A program made the translations under genes and the position numbers. A stretch of DNA of 64,000 nucleotides, taken from positions 95,469 through 159,468 of the forward strand of contig LVBB01000075.1 in NCBI GenBank assembly GCA_001603075.1. Direction: 5' to 3'. This stretch comes from Phycisphaerales bacterium Planc_01. Lineage in GTDB: Bacteria > Planctomycetota > Phycisphaerae > Sedimentisphaerales > Anaerobacaceae. Shown one piece after another: positions 53,787-61,917 of the stretch. Each line of letters begins with the position of its first letter. Position 1 is the first letter of the stretch. The notes beneath the pieces were generated by a model. The model saw only the letters and a list, made by a program, of their open reading frames with translations. It ran no database searches and was not told the origin of the DNA.

Positions 53787-54092
53787 ATGGCGAATTTGAA
53801 TCGAGAGATCCAGGAATTGCTGGCCGACTACGGCGTGGCGCTACGGGACGGGTGTCTGCCCGCCTTTCTGAAATCGCTGACGCGGGAGGAGGCCCGGGCC
53901 ATCCGGGAGTCGGACGACTTCTGGGAGGCGACGGAGATGGTGCGGCTGATGAACAGCGCGGGGTTCGGCGACAAGGTGGTGACACCGGACGTGGGCCTTT
54001 TTATCTCGCGCGTTGACGCGGCCATCGTCTCGCGGCAGAAGAGAGCGAGCGCGTCAACGCGAAGCCCCAGCCGTAACCGGGTGAACCTGTAG
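53787..54092 (+). CDS. Small soluble protein downstream of the ECF sigma gene
   Basis: 101 residues, starting 27 bases after the sigma stop with GGAGC upstream. It is mainly helical (LNREIQELLADYGVALRDG, LTREEARAIRESDDFWEATEMVRLMNSAGF) with a basic, serine-rich end. I do not recognise the family. Co-transcription with the sigma factor makes it a candidate regulator. Confidence 0.55.
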   Translation: MANLNREIQELLADYGVALRDGCLPAFLKSLTREEARAIRESDDFWEATEMVRLMNSAGFGDKVVTPDVGLFISRVDAAIVSRQKRASASTRSPSRNRVNL

Positions 54093-54120
54093 CCGATCCG
54101 GAATGGAATTGACGTAGCGT

Positions 54121-55203
54121 ATGATCATCGACAGCTATCAGTGTTCCTCGTGCTACTTCGAGGACAAGAAACCGAGCAACCGCATCGATCCTTCCACGAT
54201 TTCTCCCCCACAGGGCCGGGCGGAGTTCGAGAACGTGCTGGTGATCTTTGTCTGCGTCGAGCGGTACGATGGCCGCGAAGAGGTGGAACAGGCCGCCGAG
54301 GAATTCGGCGCCCTGGTCGGCATGCTGGGCGAGCGGCCCATCGTGCTGTGTCCCAACGTCCATCTGTCGGTGGATAAGGCGCCGGAGAAACAGGCGGTCG
54401 CTCTGATCGACCAACTGGAGGCCAAGCTCACCGAACGGGGCTACCAGGTGCATCGTCTGTCGTTCGGCTATCACAAGCGTTACGGTCTGGAATGCAACGG
54501 CAACGTCGGCAGCGTCGTCGGTCGGCGGTTCTACGGTTCCGAGCACAAGCAGTTCCTTCGCCTCATGACGCGCCTCGGCGTCTGCCCGCCCGATGCGCTG
54601 CCCAAGGACATGCCGGTCTGGGCCGAAGTGCTGATGCAGCGGCAGCTCAAGGTCCTTGGAAGCCGGCGCGAGACCTACAACGCCGCCAAGAAGATGTGCG
54701 AGGACCAGTTGGACGCCACCGGCCAGGGCGAGTTGTGGACCTGTATGCTGTTCGAGGGCGAGCGGCAGCCGATGGACGATTATCTCAGTCAGCTCTATAC
54801 GATCATCGAAGAGTATCCCGATGTCCGGGTGCACCGTGCGATGAACCTCAGCGTTCCCGGGTTCTCCAACGCCGCCCGGCATCTGTTTCGCAAGTATCCC
54901 GACGCGATCGAGTCGGGCCGGCTGCGGATCTACAGCAGCAAGGTCTCCGACATTGAGTTCATGCTGAGCCGCGAGGCCGTGTTGCTGGCGTTTCCGCAGA
55001 TTCCGCGCAGAGCCGGCTCGCACGCCGGGGAGATCTCGTTCGGCATCTACTGCAAGGACGCCGACTTCGCCAAGAACCTGATTCAGTGGTACGGCTCGTT
55101 CCTGGTCGATCCGGAGGTCGGGTGGATTCGTACCGAATCGGATTTGAACGCCGTGATCAGCGAACTCGAAGAGGAGATGTTCGACGAAGAAGGGCGTGAG
55201 TAG
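54121..55203 (+). CDS. Archaeal-type threonyl-tRNA synthetase editing domain fused to unknown domain
   Basis: 360 residues. The first 150 match the tRNA-Thr editing domain that archaea attach to ThrRS: an N-terminal D-S/Y segment, VLVIFVCVERYD, then IVLCPNVHLSVDKAPEKQAV and LSFGYHKRYGLECNGN. The fold is that of D-aminoacyl-tRNA deacylases. The remaining 200 residues have no family I recognise (blocks DDYLSQLYTIIEEYPDVRVHRAM and HAGEISFGIYCKDADFAKNLI). It could clear mischarged Ser-tRNA-Thr or D-aminoacyl-tRNA. No ThrRS gene is nearby. The C-terminal domain has no visible catalytic motif. Confidence 0.72.
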   Translation: MIIDSYQCSSCYFEDKKPSNRIDPSTISPPQGRAEFENVLVIFVCVERYDGREEVEQAAEEFGALVGMLGERPIVLCPNVHLSVDKAPEKQAVALIDQLEAKLTERGYQVHRLSFGYHKRYGLECNGNVGSVVGRRFYGSEHKQFLRLMTRLGVCPPDALPKDMPVWAEVLMQRQLKVLGSRRETYNAAKKMCEDQLDATGQGELWTCMLFEGERQPMDDYLSQLYTIIEEYPDVRVHRAMNLSVPGFSNAARHLFRKYPDAIESGRLRIYSSKVSDIEFMLSREAVLLAFPQIPRRAGSHAGEISFGIYCKDADFAKNLIQWYGSFLVDPEVGWIRTESDLNAVISELEEEMFDEEGRE

Positions 55204-55277
55204 ACTCTGAGCCTGCGGTCGCCCACCCGCTTTTGCACGCCGAGCGGGAGCGGACACGCACAGTAGGGAACGGAACG

Positions 55278-56660
55278 GTGCATACGGTGGTCTCGGTGAC
55301 GCTCGTGGCCAGCTACGTGGTGGTTCTCACGTTTGTTGCCGTGCGCGCCCGCGCCGCCCGCGAGTATGCGGAGTTCTCACTGGCCCGCCGGGCCTTGCCT
55401 CTGGCTTTGGTCTTTGGGAGCCTCTGTGCGACCTACGTCGGTCCGGGGTTCTCCATCGGATTCGTCGGCAGGGGGTTCCAGAGCGGGTTCTTGTTCTTCG
55501 GCATCGGTCTGGCCTATTCTCTTCAGAACGTGCTCGTCGGGGTCCTCGTCGCGCCACGCCTGCGGGCCCTGAACGACTGTCACACGCTCGGCGACGCCAT
55601 CGGGCAGAAGTACGATCGGCGTTGTCACGTTCTGGCGGGCGTGATCTCGGTGGGCCTTTGCACCGGCTATGCGGCCGTGATGGCCAAGGCCGGCGGCGTC
55701 GTGTTCAAGGACGTCTTCGGCCTTCCGGTCTGGTCGGGCGTGGTGCTCATCGTCGGGATCACCACGTTGTACACCACGTCCGGCGGCCTCCGGGCGAGCG
55801 TGGTCACCGATGCCTTTCAGTTCACCGCCTTCGCCATTCTGTTGCCCGTCGTGCTCCTGCTGGCGCTGGGCTTCCACCTGGAAGGGGGAGTCGCCGGTTT
55901 CGCCGAACGGGCCTCGGTGGCGACGCAGGATGGGTTCGCCTCCATGACGCCGTTTCAGATCATCGGCCTGGTCACGGCGTTTCTGCTGGGCGAAACGCTG
56001 ATTCCTCCCTATGCCAATCGCGCCCTGGCGTCGCGCACGACGCGTGTTTCGAAGCATGCGTTCGTGCTGGGAGGCCTGTTCAGCGTGGTGTGGTTCGCGG
56101 TGATGATCTCACTGGGCGTCGCGGCGCGGGGGATCGTCCCGGCCGGGACGGATGAGGACCATGTCCTGCTGAATATGGTCAAGGCGATCATGCCCACGGA
56201 AGGGTACATGCTGCTGCTGGTGGTTTCGATCTCGGTCATCATGTCCAGTCTGGATTCGCTGTTGAACGCCGGGGCGGTGGTCTTCACACAGGACATCGTT
56301 CGCCCGATTCATCGCATTGCCAACGGAAAGGCCCTGGACGTGGGGCGTACGGCTACGGTCGTGATCGCCGTGGCCGCCGCCGTGGCCGCCGCCGCCGTGC
56401 CCACGATCATCGACGGCCTGTTGGTCTGCTACACGATCTGGGCGCCGGCGATCCTTCCGGTCCTGGTCCTGGGTCTGTGGCTGAAGAAGCCGCGACCGCT
56501 GGCGGGCATCCTGTCCATGGTGGTCGGGGCGCTTGTGGCCGGGCTGTCCCAACTGGCGGTGAGCGGGCCGACCAGGGTTCCTGCCATTCTCCCGGCGCTT
56601 GGGGCGGCCGTCCTGGCCTACTTCATCGGCCATGTCCTCAGTCGCGAGAAGGGAGCGTAG
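55278..56660 (+). CDS. Sodium:solute symporter family (SSS) protein
   Basis: 460 residues from a GTG at 55278, preceded by GGGAACGGAAC; a TTG at 55233 is less likely. About 13 hydrophobic helices are seen. The family is marked by CATYVGPGFSIGFVGRGFQ, GGLRASVVTDAFQF and ISVIMSSLDSLLNAGAVVFTQDI. It should take up a solute with Na+; the substrate is unknown. A 50-residue membrane protein follows, 3 bases after the stop. It precedes the rhamnosidase and ThuA genes, but the gap and candidate promoter before those separate it. Confidence 0.88.
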   Translation: MHTVVSVTLVASYVVVLTFVAVRARAAREYAEFSLARRALPLALVFGSLCATYVGPGFSIGFVGRGFQSGFLFFGIGLAYSLQNVLVGVLVAPRLRALNDCHTLGDAIGQKYDRRCHVLAGVISVGLCTGYAAVMAKAGGVVFKDVFGLPVWSGVVLIVGITTLYTTSGGLRASVVTDAFQFTAFAILLPVVLLLALGFHLEGGVAGFAERASVATQDGFASMTPFQIIGLVTAFLLGETLIPPYANRALASRTTRVSKHAFVLGGLFSVVWFAVMISLGVAARGIVPAGTDEDHVLLNMVKAIMPTEGYMLLLVVSISVIMSSLDSLLNAGAVVFTQDIVRPIHRIANGKALDVGRTATVVIAVAAAVAAAAVPTIIDGLLVCYTIWAPAILPVLVLGLWLKKPRPLAGILSMVVGALVAGLSQLAVSGPTRVPAILPALGAAVLAYFIGHVLSREKGA

Positions 56661-56663
56661 GCC

Positions 56664-56816
56664 ATGGGAACGGTCCTCATCGTTGTCGTGATCGCCGCCG
56701 CCGTGATTACTGTCGCCAGCGGCGTGTGGGTGGCGACCGGCCTGATCGCTGCCATCACTTCCGTCAAGCCCAGGACGTCCGTCCCGCCGGAGGCCGAACG
56801 CCCCGATCGTTCCTGA
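56664..56816 (+). CDS. Small single-helix membrane protein after the symporter gene
   Basis: 50 residues from ATG 56664, 3 bases after the symporter stop, with GGGAG 8 bases upstream. It is one long hydrophobic helix with a short polar tail (VKPRTSVPPEAERPDRS). Its position and size suggest a small accessory subunit of the symporter; it does not match the known symporter accessory protein family I recall. Confidence 0.6.
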   Translation: MGTVLIVVVIAAAVITVASGVWVATGLIAAITSVKPRTSVPPEAERPDRS

Positions 56817-56896
56817 TCGGTTGGGCTGTCATCAGGCCGTTGGGCAGACCGCCTTGTCGTCTCCTGCTTTTGCATGGTGCGGTGTGGTCGACCGCG

Positions 56897-56902
56897 ATAT
56901 AA
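56897..56902 (+). promoter_or_regulatory. Possible -10 box of the rhamnosidase gene
   Basis: A perfect TATAAT 82 bases before the ATG. The best -35 candidate upstream (TTGCAT at 56870) is 21 bases away, too far for confidence. Confidence 0.35.
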
Positions 56903-56983
56903 TCAGCACGCCGATAATGCGGTTGGGTTGCATCCGCCCGTGTCACGCGCATTCGTTGAACTGGGATTGCTCAGGAGGCCGAT

Positions 56984-59797
56984 ATGAAGACATCCATGTG
57001 CTCCGCTCTCTCGCTTGTTCTCTGCGTTCTGCTGACGCAGACGACCCCGTCGTCGGCCCGTGGGCCATGCGCGGTGATGCCGACCACATTACGATGCGAG
57101 TACCTCAGCGACCCGCTGGGCATCGACGTGACGGAGCCACGATTGAGCTGGCAACTGGTGGCAACCGACTCGATCGCGCGAGGGCAGCGACAGAGCGCCT
57201 ATCACGTTCTCGTGGCCTCCACGAAGGACCTGCTCGATCGAGACCAGGGCGATCTGTGGGATTCCGGCATGGTGGCCTCCGAACAGTCGGTGCACGTGGT
57301 CTACCGGGGCGGGCCACTGCAGTCGCGCATGCAATGCTACTGGAAGGTGCGCGTCAAGGACGAGGGCGGCGTCGTCTCCCCTTGGAGCGAATCGGCCCGC
57401 TGGACGATGGGCTTGCTGAACGAAACCGATTGGTCGGCGCGATGGATCGGCACGGACAAGGTCTTCGAGCGCCGGCAGGGCTGGCCTCCGCCGGACAACG
57501 ACGTGCCCGACCCCTGGCTGCGAAAGACCTTCACGCTGAGCGCAAAGCCCCAGCAGGCGGCCGTCTACGTCGCTTCGGTCGGCTATCACGAGCTATATGT
57601 CAACGGCGAAAAGGTCGGCGACACGGTGCTGGCCCCGAGCGTGGCCAACCACCGCAAGCGGGCGCGCTACGTGACCTATGAGATTGCCGAGCATCTCAAG
57701 GAAGGGCAAAACGTCATCGGGCTGTGGCTGGGGGTTTCGTGGTCGATTTTCCCGCAGTACAAGACGCCCGACAAGCCGCAGACGCCGATCGTGCTGGCCC
57801 AGGCCGAGATCAAATTGCCCGGCGGCAAGGCGATACAAATCGCCACCGACGACAGTTGGCGGACACACCCCAGCCCCAACACGCTGCTGGGCGTATGGGA
57901 TTTCATGCACTTCGGAGGCGAGCTGTACGACGCCCGCAAGGAGACACCCCGCTGGTGCGACGCCGACTTCGACGGTTCGGCGTGGAAGCCGGCGACCGTC
58001 TACTCGCCTTCGCTGAAACTGTCGGCCGAGATGGTCGAGCCCAACCGTCGCGTCCGTGAGATTCGCCCCGTCGCCATCAGCGAGACCCGTCCCGGTGTTT
58101 ACCGTGTGGACCTCGGCGTGAATGTGACCGGCTTCTTCGAGATGGATGTGCGGGGCGAGCCGGGCCAGACGATCGAGATGAAGTTCTCCGAGCAGTCCAA
58201 GGCCGAGATGACGCACCGGCTCCACAGCAAGTATATCATCGGCCCATCGGGCCGGGGCACGTTCGGCAATCGCTTCAACTATTTCACCGGCCAGTGGGTG
58301 ACGATCGAGGGGCTCAAGTACAAACCCCGGCTCGACGACATTCGCGCGCACCTGGTTCGTACGGACTATGCGCGGGCGTCAAGCTTCGAGTGCTCGAACG
58401 AACTGCTGAACTGGGTTCACGATGCGACGCTGCTGACCTTCGAGGACCTGAGCCTGGGCGGCTATGTGGTGGACTGCGCCCACCGCGAACGCATGGGCTA
58501 CGGCGGCGACGGCCATGCGACGACCGAGTGCGGACTGAACCACTTCGGTTTGGGGGCGTTCTATACGAAGTGGACGCAGGACTGGCGCGACGTGCAGGGC
58601 GGCGAGAGCGCCTGGGGCACCGGCGGTGACAAGGCCGAGACGCGGGACACCATCGAGAGCGGCAATCTGCCGTACACGGCGCCGACGTACTGGGGCGGCG
58701 GCGGGCCCGGCTGGAGCGGGTTCTGCGTCACGCTGCCGTGGGAGATTTACGAACGCTACGGCGATACGCGCGTCCTCAAGGTGAACTTCCCGACGATGCA
58801 GCGCTGGCTGGCCTTCCTCGAAACCAAGGCCAAGGATGACATGCTCGTGCGGTGGGGCGGCGAGTGGGATTTCCTGGGCGACTGGCTCTGGCCCGGCGCC
58901 GAGGGTGTCAACGGCGACACAATCGAAACGCTGTTCTATAACAACTGCTACTGGATCTTCAATCTCCAGACAGCCGCGAAGATCGCCGACGTCCTCGGCG
59001 AGAAGGATGCCGCCGCGAAGTATCGCGCGCGGGCCGACGCGGTGCGCCGCGCGGTGCACGCCAGATTCTATGAGCCCGAAGAGAACAGCTACGTCAACGG
59101 TTTCCAGGGCTATCTGGCGATTGCGCTGCTGGTGGACCTGCCTCCGAAGGCGCTGCGACCGGCGATCTGGGACCGACTGGAACGGGAGATCCTGATCGTG
59201 CGCAAGGGCCACATCCACGCGGGCATTACCGCCGGGGCGTTCCTGTTCAAGACGCTGCTCGGCGCCGACCGTCAGGACCTGATCTTCCCGATGGTCAACA
59301 AGGATACCTATCCGAGCTGGGGCCTGATGCGCCGCAACGGCCTCACGGCCATCGCCGAGTCGTGGAGGATGGACAACTCGCTGTGCCACAGCTCGTACCT
59401 ATACGTCGGGACGTGGTTCATCGAGGGTCTGGCCGGCATCAAAGGCGATCCGGACCGTCCGGGTTTCAAGCATTTCATCGTCAAGCCCGGGGTGATCGAC
59501 GATCCGACAATGAAATGGGTCGAGGCGCATCACAATTGCCTCTACGGGCGGATCGAGAGCCGTTGGCGGATCGACGACGACCGCGTGTTAACCCTCTATG
59601 TCACGGTTCCGCCCAACACGACCGCGACGCTCTATCTTCCGACGGCGAACGACAAGACGATCCTCGAAAGCGGCGGCCAATTAACGGCGGCCAAGGGCCT
59701 CAAACACCTGCGCACCGAGAGCGGCTGCGCGACGATCGAGCTGACGCCGGGCCATTATGAGTTCCAGTCCAGTCTCGCCATCGTCGCTAGGCGGTAG
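56984..59797 (+). CDS. Secreted alpha-L-rhamnosidase, GH78
   Basis: 937 residues with AGGAGG 5 bases before the ATG. A signal peptide (about 1-26) is followed by N-terminal beta domains (LRCEYLSDPLGIDVTEPRLSWQL, WMRKTF-like strands) and the (alpha/alpha)6 barrel. The catalytic region shows VVDCAHRERMGYGGDGHATTE, and later RNGLTAIAESWRMDNSLCHS. It removes terminal rhamnose from plant or pectic glycans. A ThuA-type gene follows 45 bases after its stop. Confidence 0.93.
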   Translation: MKTSMCSALSLVLCVLLTQTTPSSARGPCAVMPTTLRCEYLSDPLGIDVTEPRLSWQLVATDSIARGQRQSAYHVLVASTKDLLDRDQGDLWDSGMVASEQSVHVVYRGGPLQSRMQCYWKVRVKDEGGVVSPWSESARWTMGLLNETDWSARWIGTDKVFERRQGWPPPDNDVPDPWLRKTFTLSAKPQQAAVYVASVGYHELYVNGEKVGDTVLAPSVANHRKRARYVTYEIAEHLKEGQNVIGLWLGVSWSIFPQYKTPDKPQTPIVLAQAEIKLPGGKAIQIATDDSWRTHPSPNTLLGVWDFMHFGGELYDARKETPRWCDADFDGSAWKPATVYSPSLKLSAEMVEPNRRVREIRPVAISETRPGVYRVDLGVNVTGFFEMDVRGEPGQTIEMKFSEQSKAEMTHRLHSKYIIGPSGRGTFGNRFNYFTGQWVTIEGLKYKPRLDDIRAHLVRTDYARASSFECSNELLNWVHDATLLTFEDLSLGGYVVDCAHRERMGYGGDGHATTECGLNHFGLGAFYTKWTQDWRDVQGGESAWGTGGDKAETRDTIESGNLPYTAPTYWGGGGPGWSGFCVTLPWEIYERYGDTRVLKVNFPTMQRWLAFLETKAKDDMLVRWGGEWDFLGDWLWPGAEGVNGDTIETLFYNNCYWIFNLQTAAKIADVLGEKDAAAKYRARADAVRRAVHARFYEPEENSYVNGFQGYLAIALLVDLPPKALRPAIWDRLEREILIVRKGHIHAGITAGAFLFKTLLGADRQDLIFPMVNKDTYPSWGLMRRNGLTAIAESWRMDNSLCHSSYLYVGTWFIEGLAGIKGDPDRPGFKHFIVKPGVIDDPTMKWVEAHHNCLYGRIESRWRIDDDRVLTLYVTVPPNTTATLYLPTANDKTILESGGQLTAAKGLKHLRTESGCATIELTPGHYEFQSSLAIVARR

Positions 59798-59842
59798 GAT
59801 TTCCCCAGTGGAATTGGCGGTGGCGCCTTGGAGGGCAATCGG

Positions 59843-60778
59843 ATGCGACGTGTATTGGTTGTTGCGAGCCTGCTGTTGTGCAGCGCCTTTGGCTCGCGCG
59901 CACTTGCGGGCGATATGGCCAAGAAGAAGATCATCTTTCTGCCCGGCCAGCAGAGTCACGGCTGGAGCGGACACGCCTACACCGCCGACTGCAAGCTTCT
60001 GGCGCGCATCCTCAACGAGAATACACCGGCGGTCAGCGCGGTTGTGGTCGAGGGCGGATGGCCCAAGGACGTCCGCACGCTGCAAGACGCCGCCGCGATT
60101 GTCGTCGCCTGTGACGGCAACAGCCTGATCGGTGGCATGGCCAACTGGAAGGCCCTCGACGCCATCGCACGCAAGGGCACGGGGATCGTCTTCATTCACT
60201 ACGCGCTGGATCCCGGCGATCTCTATGGCAAGTACCTGCTCGACTGGATCGGCGGCCACTACGAGCAGTACTGGTCGGTCAACCCCTTCTGGCTGGCCCA
60301 GTTCAAGGCTCTGCCCGAGCACCCGATCACACGGGGCGTCAAGCCGTTTGCGGTGACGGACGAGTGGTACTACCACATGCGGTTCCGCGACGGGATGAAA
60401 GGTGTGACACCGATCCTCACGGCGGTTCCGCCGGACGACACGCGCAAGGGGCCGGACGGCCCGCACAGCGGCAACCCGACCGTCCGCAGCCGGGTCGGTA
60501 TGCCGGAACATGTGGCGTGGGCATACGAGCGTCCGGATGGTGGCCGTGGCTTCGGCTGCACCGGCGGCCACACCCATTGGGTTTATGCCCAGAACGACTT
60601 CCGCAAGCTCTTACTCAACGCCATCTGCTGGACCGCCAAGGTGGATGTCCCCGTCGATGGCGTCTCCACCCCCACGCCCAGCGTCGAGCAGATGGAAGCC
60701 CACCTTGAAGGCGAGCGCCCCGTGGATTGGACACCCGACCGAACGGCCGCAACCATCGAGCGGATGAATGCCGAGTGA
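59843..60778 (+). CDS. ThuA-like secreted protein
   Basis: 311 residues from ATG 59843, with GGAGGG 7 bases upstream. A signal peptide (about 1-24) precedes a glutamine-amidotransferase-like fold: IIFLPGQQSHGWSGHAY, VVACDGNSLIGGM, GIVFIHYALDPGD and FAVTDEWYYHMRF. ThuA family proteins are linked to sugar use and their reaction is unsure. It closes the rhamnosidase transcript and converges on the receiver gene. Confidence 0.85.
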   Translation: MRRVLVVASLLLCSAFGSRALAGDMAKKKIIFLPGQQSHGWSGHAYTADCKLLARILNENTPAVSAVVVEGGWPKDVRTLQDAAAIVVACDGNSLIGGMANWKALDAIARKGTGIVFIHYALDPGDLYGKYLLDWIGGHYEQYWSVNPFWLAQFKALPEHPITRGVKPFAVTDEWYYHMRFRDGMKGVTPILTAVPPDDTRKGPDGPHSGNPTVRSRVGMPEHVAWAYERPDGGRGFGCTGGHTHWVYAQNDFRKLLLNAICWTAKVDVPVDGVSTPTPSVEQMEAHLEGERPVDWTPDRTAATIERMNAE

Positions 60779-60879
60779 GCGGATCCAAACAATCGTCGCA
60801 GGTGAACGTGCGGCGACTGCTCATGCACGCGGCGGATCGAGTGACACCTCAGACGCGGAGCCCAGGAGCGGAGTCTGCC

Positions 60880-61347
60880 TCAGCGCTCTGCGGCGGACGC
60901 GCTTTCGCAGCGTTGCGTCTGCGATTCGACATGGCCGTCGGGCAGTTCGCTCAACGTCCAGTAGAGGTCAATCGTTCGGATCGCCTCGACGAATTTGCGG
61001 TAGTCGACCGGTTTGACGATGTAGCCGGCCACGCCCAGCTTGAAGCTCTCGATGATGTCACGTTCTTCGTTCGACGTCGTCAGGACCACGACCGGGATTT
61101 TCTTGAGAGCCGGATCGTCCTTGATGACCTGGAGGAATTCGACGCCGTTCATCTTCGGCATATTCAGATCGAGAAGGATCACACATGGGTTCTCGTTCTC
61201 GCCGTGCCTCAAATGCAGCAGGGCCTCCTCTCCGTTCAGAGCGTGCGCCAAGGGATTGCTCACCTTGAGTTCTTTGAACGCCCTCTTGACCGTCATGGCG
61301 TCGATGGTGTCGTCTTCCACGAGCAGAATCGGTTTGCAGTTCCGCAT
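60880..61347 (-). CDS. CheY-like response regulator (Rcp1 type)
   Basis: 155 residues, with GGAGGGAG upstream of the ATG. The receiver domain has D12 and D13, phosphorylated D60 (VILLDLNMP), T90 and K112 (YIVKPVDY). The longer charged C-terminal tail is typical of the cyanobacterial Rcp1 phytochrome-partner type. No kinase is visible in the window. Confidence 0.92.
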   Translation of the reverse strand: MRNCKPILLVEDDTIDAMTVKRAFKELKVSNPLAHALNGEEALLHLRHGENENPCVILLDLNMPKMNGVEFLQVIKDDPALKKIPVVVLTTSNEERDIIESFKLGVAGYIVKPVDYRKFVEAIRTIDLYWTLSELPDGHVESQTQRCESASAAER

Positions 61348-61917
61348 GTCTATCTCCCTCCGGTGTCGTCATTGCCGACGCGAATGTGTCTTGCCATTGT
61401 CTCGGCGTGCGGGACAACGTCCCACTGTGGGTCCTGGTGGTGCCACGGATATCTTCTAATGTCCTGCACGAGTCTGCCTCAATCGGTTCATCGAAACTTC
61501 CCACCGCCCGCGGTGCGCATCGGGCAGGGCACGTCGTATCTTTGCTTCGTCAACATGGGGGGCTGCAAATCCCGTCCCTTGTTGCTGCTTACCGATTCAT
61601 CGGCTCATTCGTCCCATCGTTTCACTGTGTATGTGCTGAGAGCCCGGTTCAACTGGATCGGGCAGGGGGCGCGGCAAGGCAGAGCGCAAGGCGTCTCTCC
61701 AGCTTGCCAGGGGGTCGTGTTGTTATAACTCTTTGTTGAATATGGGCTTGTGGTTGCGTGGATGGTGGATGGGCCGGCCTGGACTCGCCGGGTTCGGTGA
61801 TTGTGTTTGGCGCGAACTGCGCAGATGTACAGGAGTCCGACAGGTCGGGCCGTACGATGTTTCCGGACGCACACGCGGGGGCCCAAGGCCTCGCGGGCGC
61901 CCGAGCCCGATGTGCGT
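61348..61917. other. 570-base region without a convincing gene
   Basis: It lies between the receiver gene (upstream side) and the end of the radical SAM gene. Short frames exist on both strands, but none has protein-like composition, a ribosome site or known motifs. No terminator or promoter is clear. Confidence 0.5.

Noticed and set aside
56664..56816. Possible match to the known symporter small accessory protein family
   Set aside because: Size and position fit, but the residue pattern differs from the members I recall, so no family name was given.
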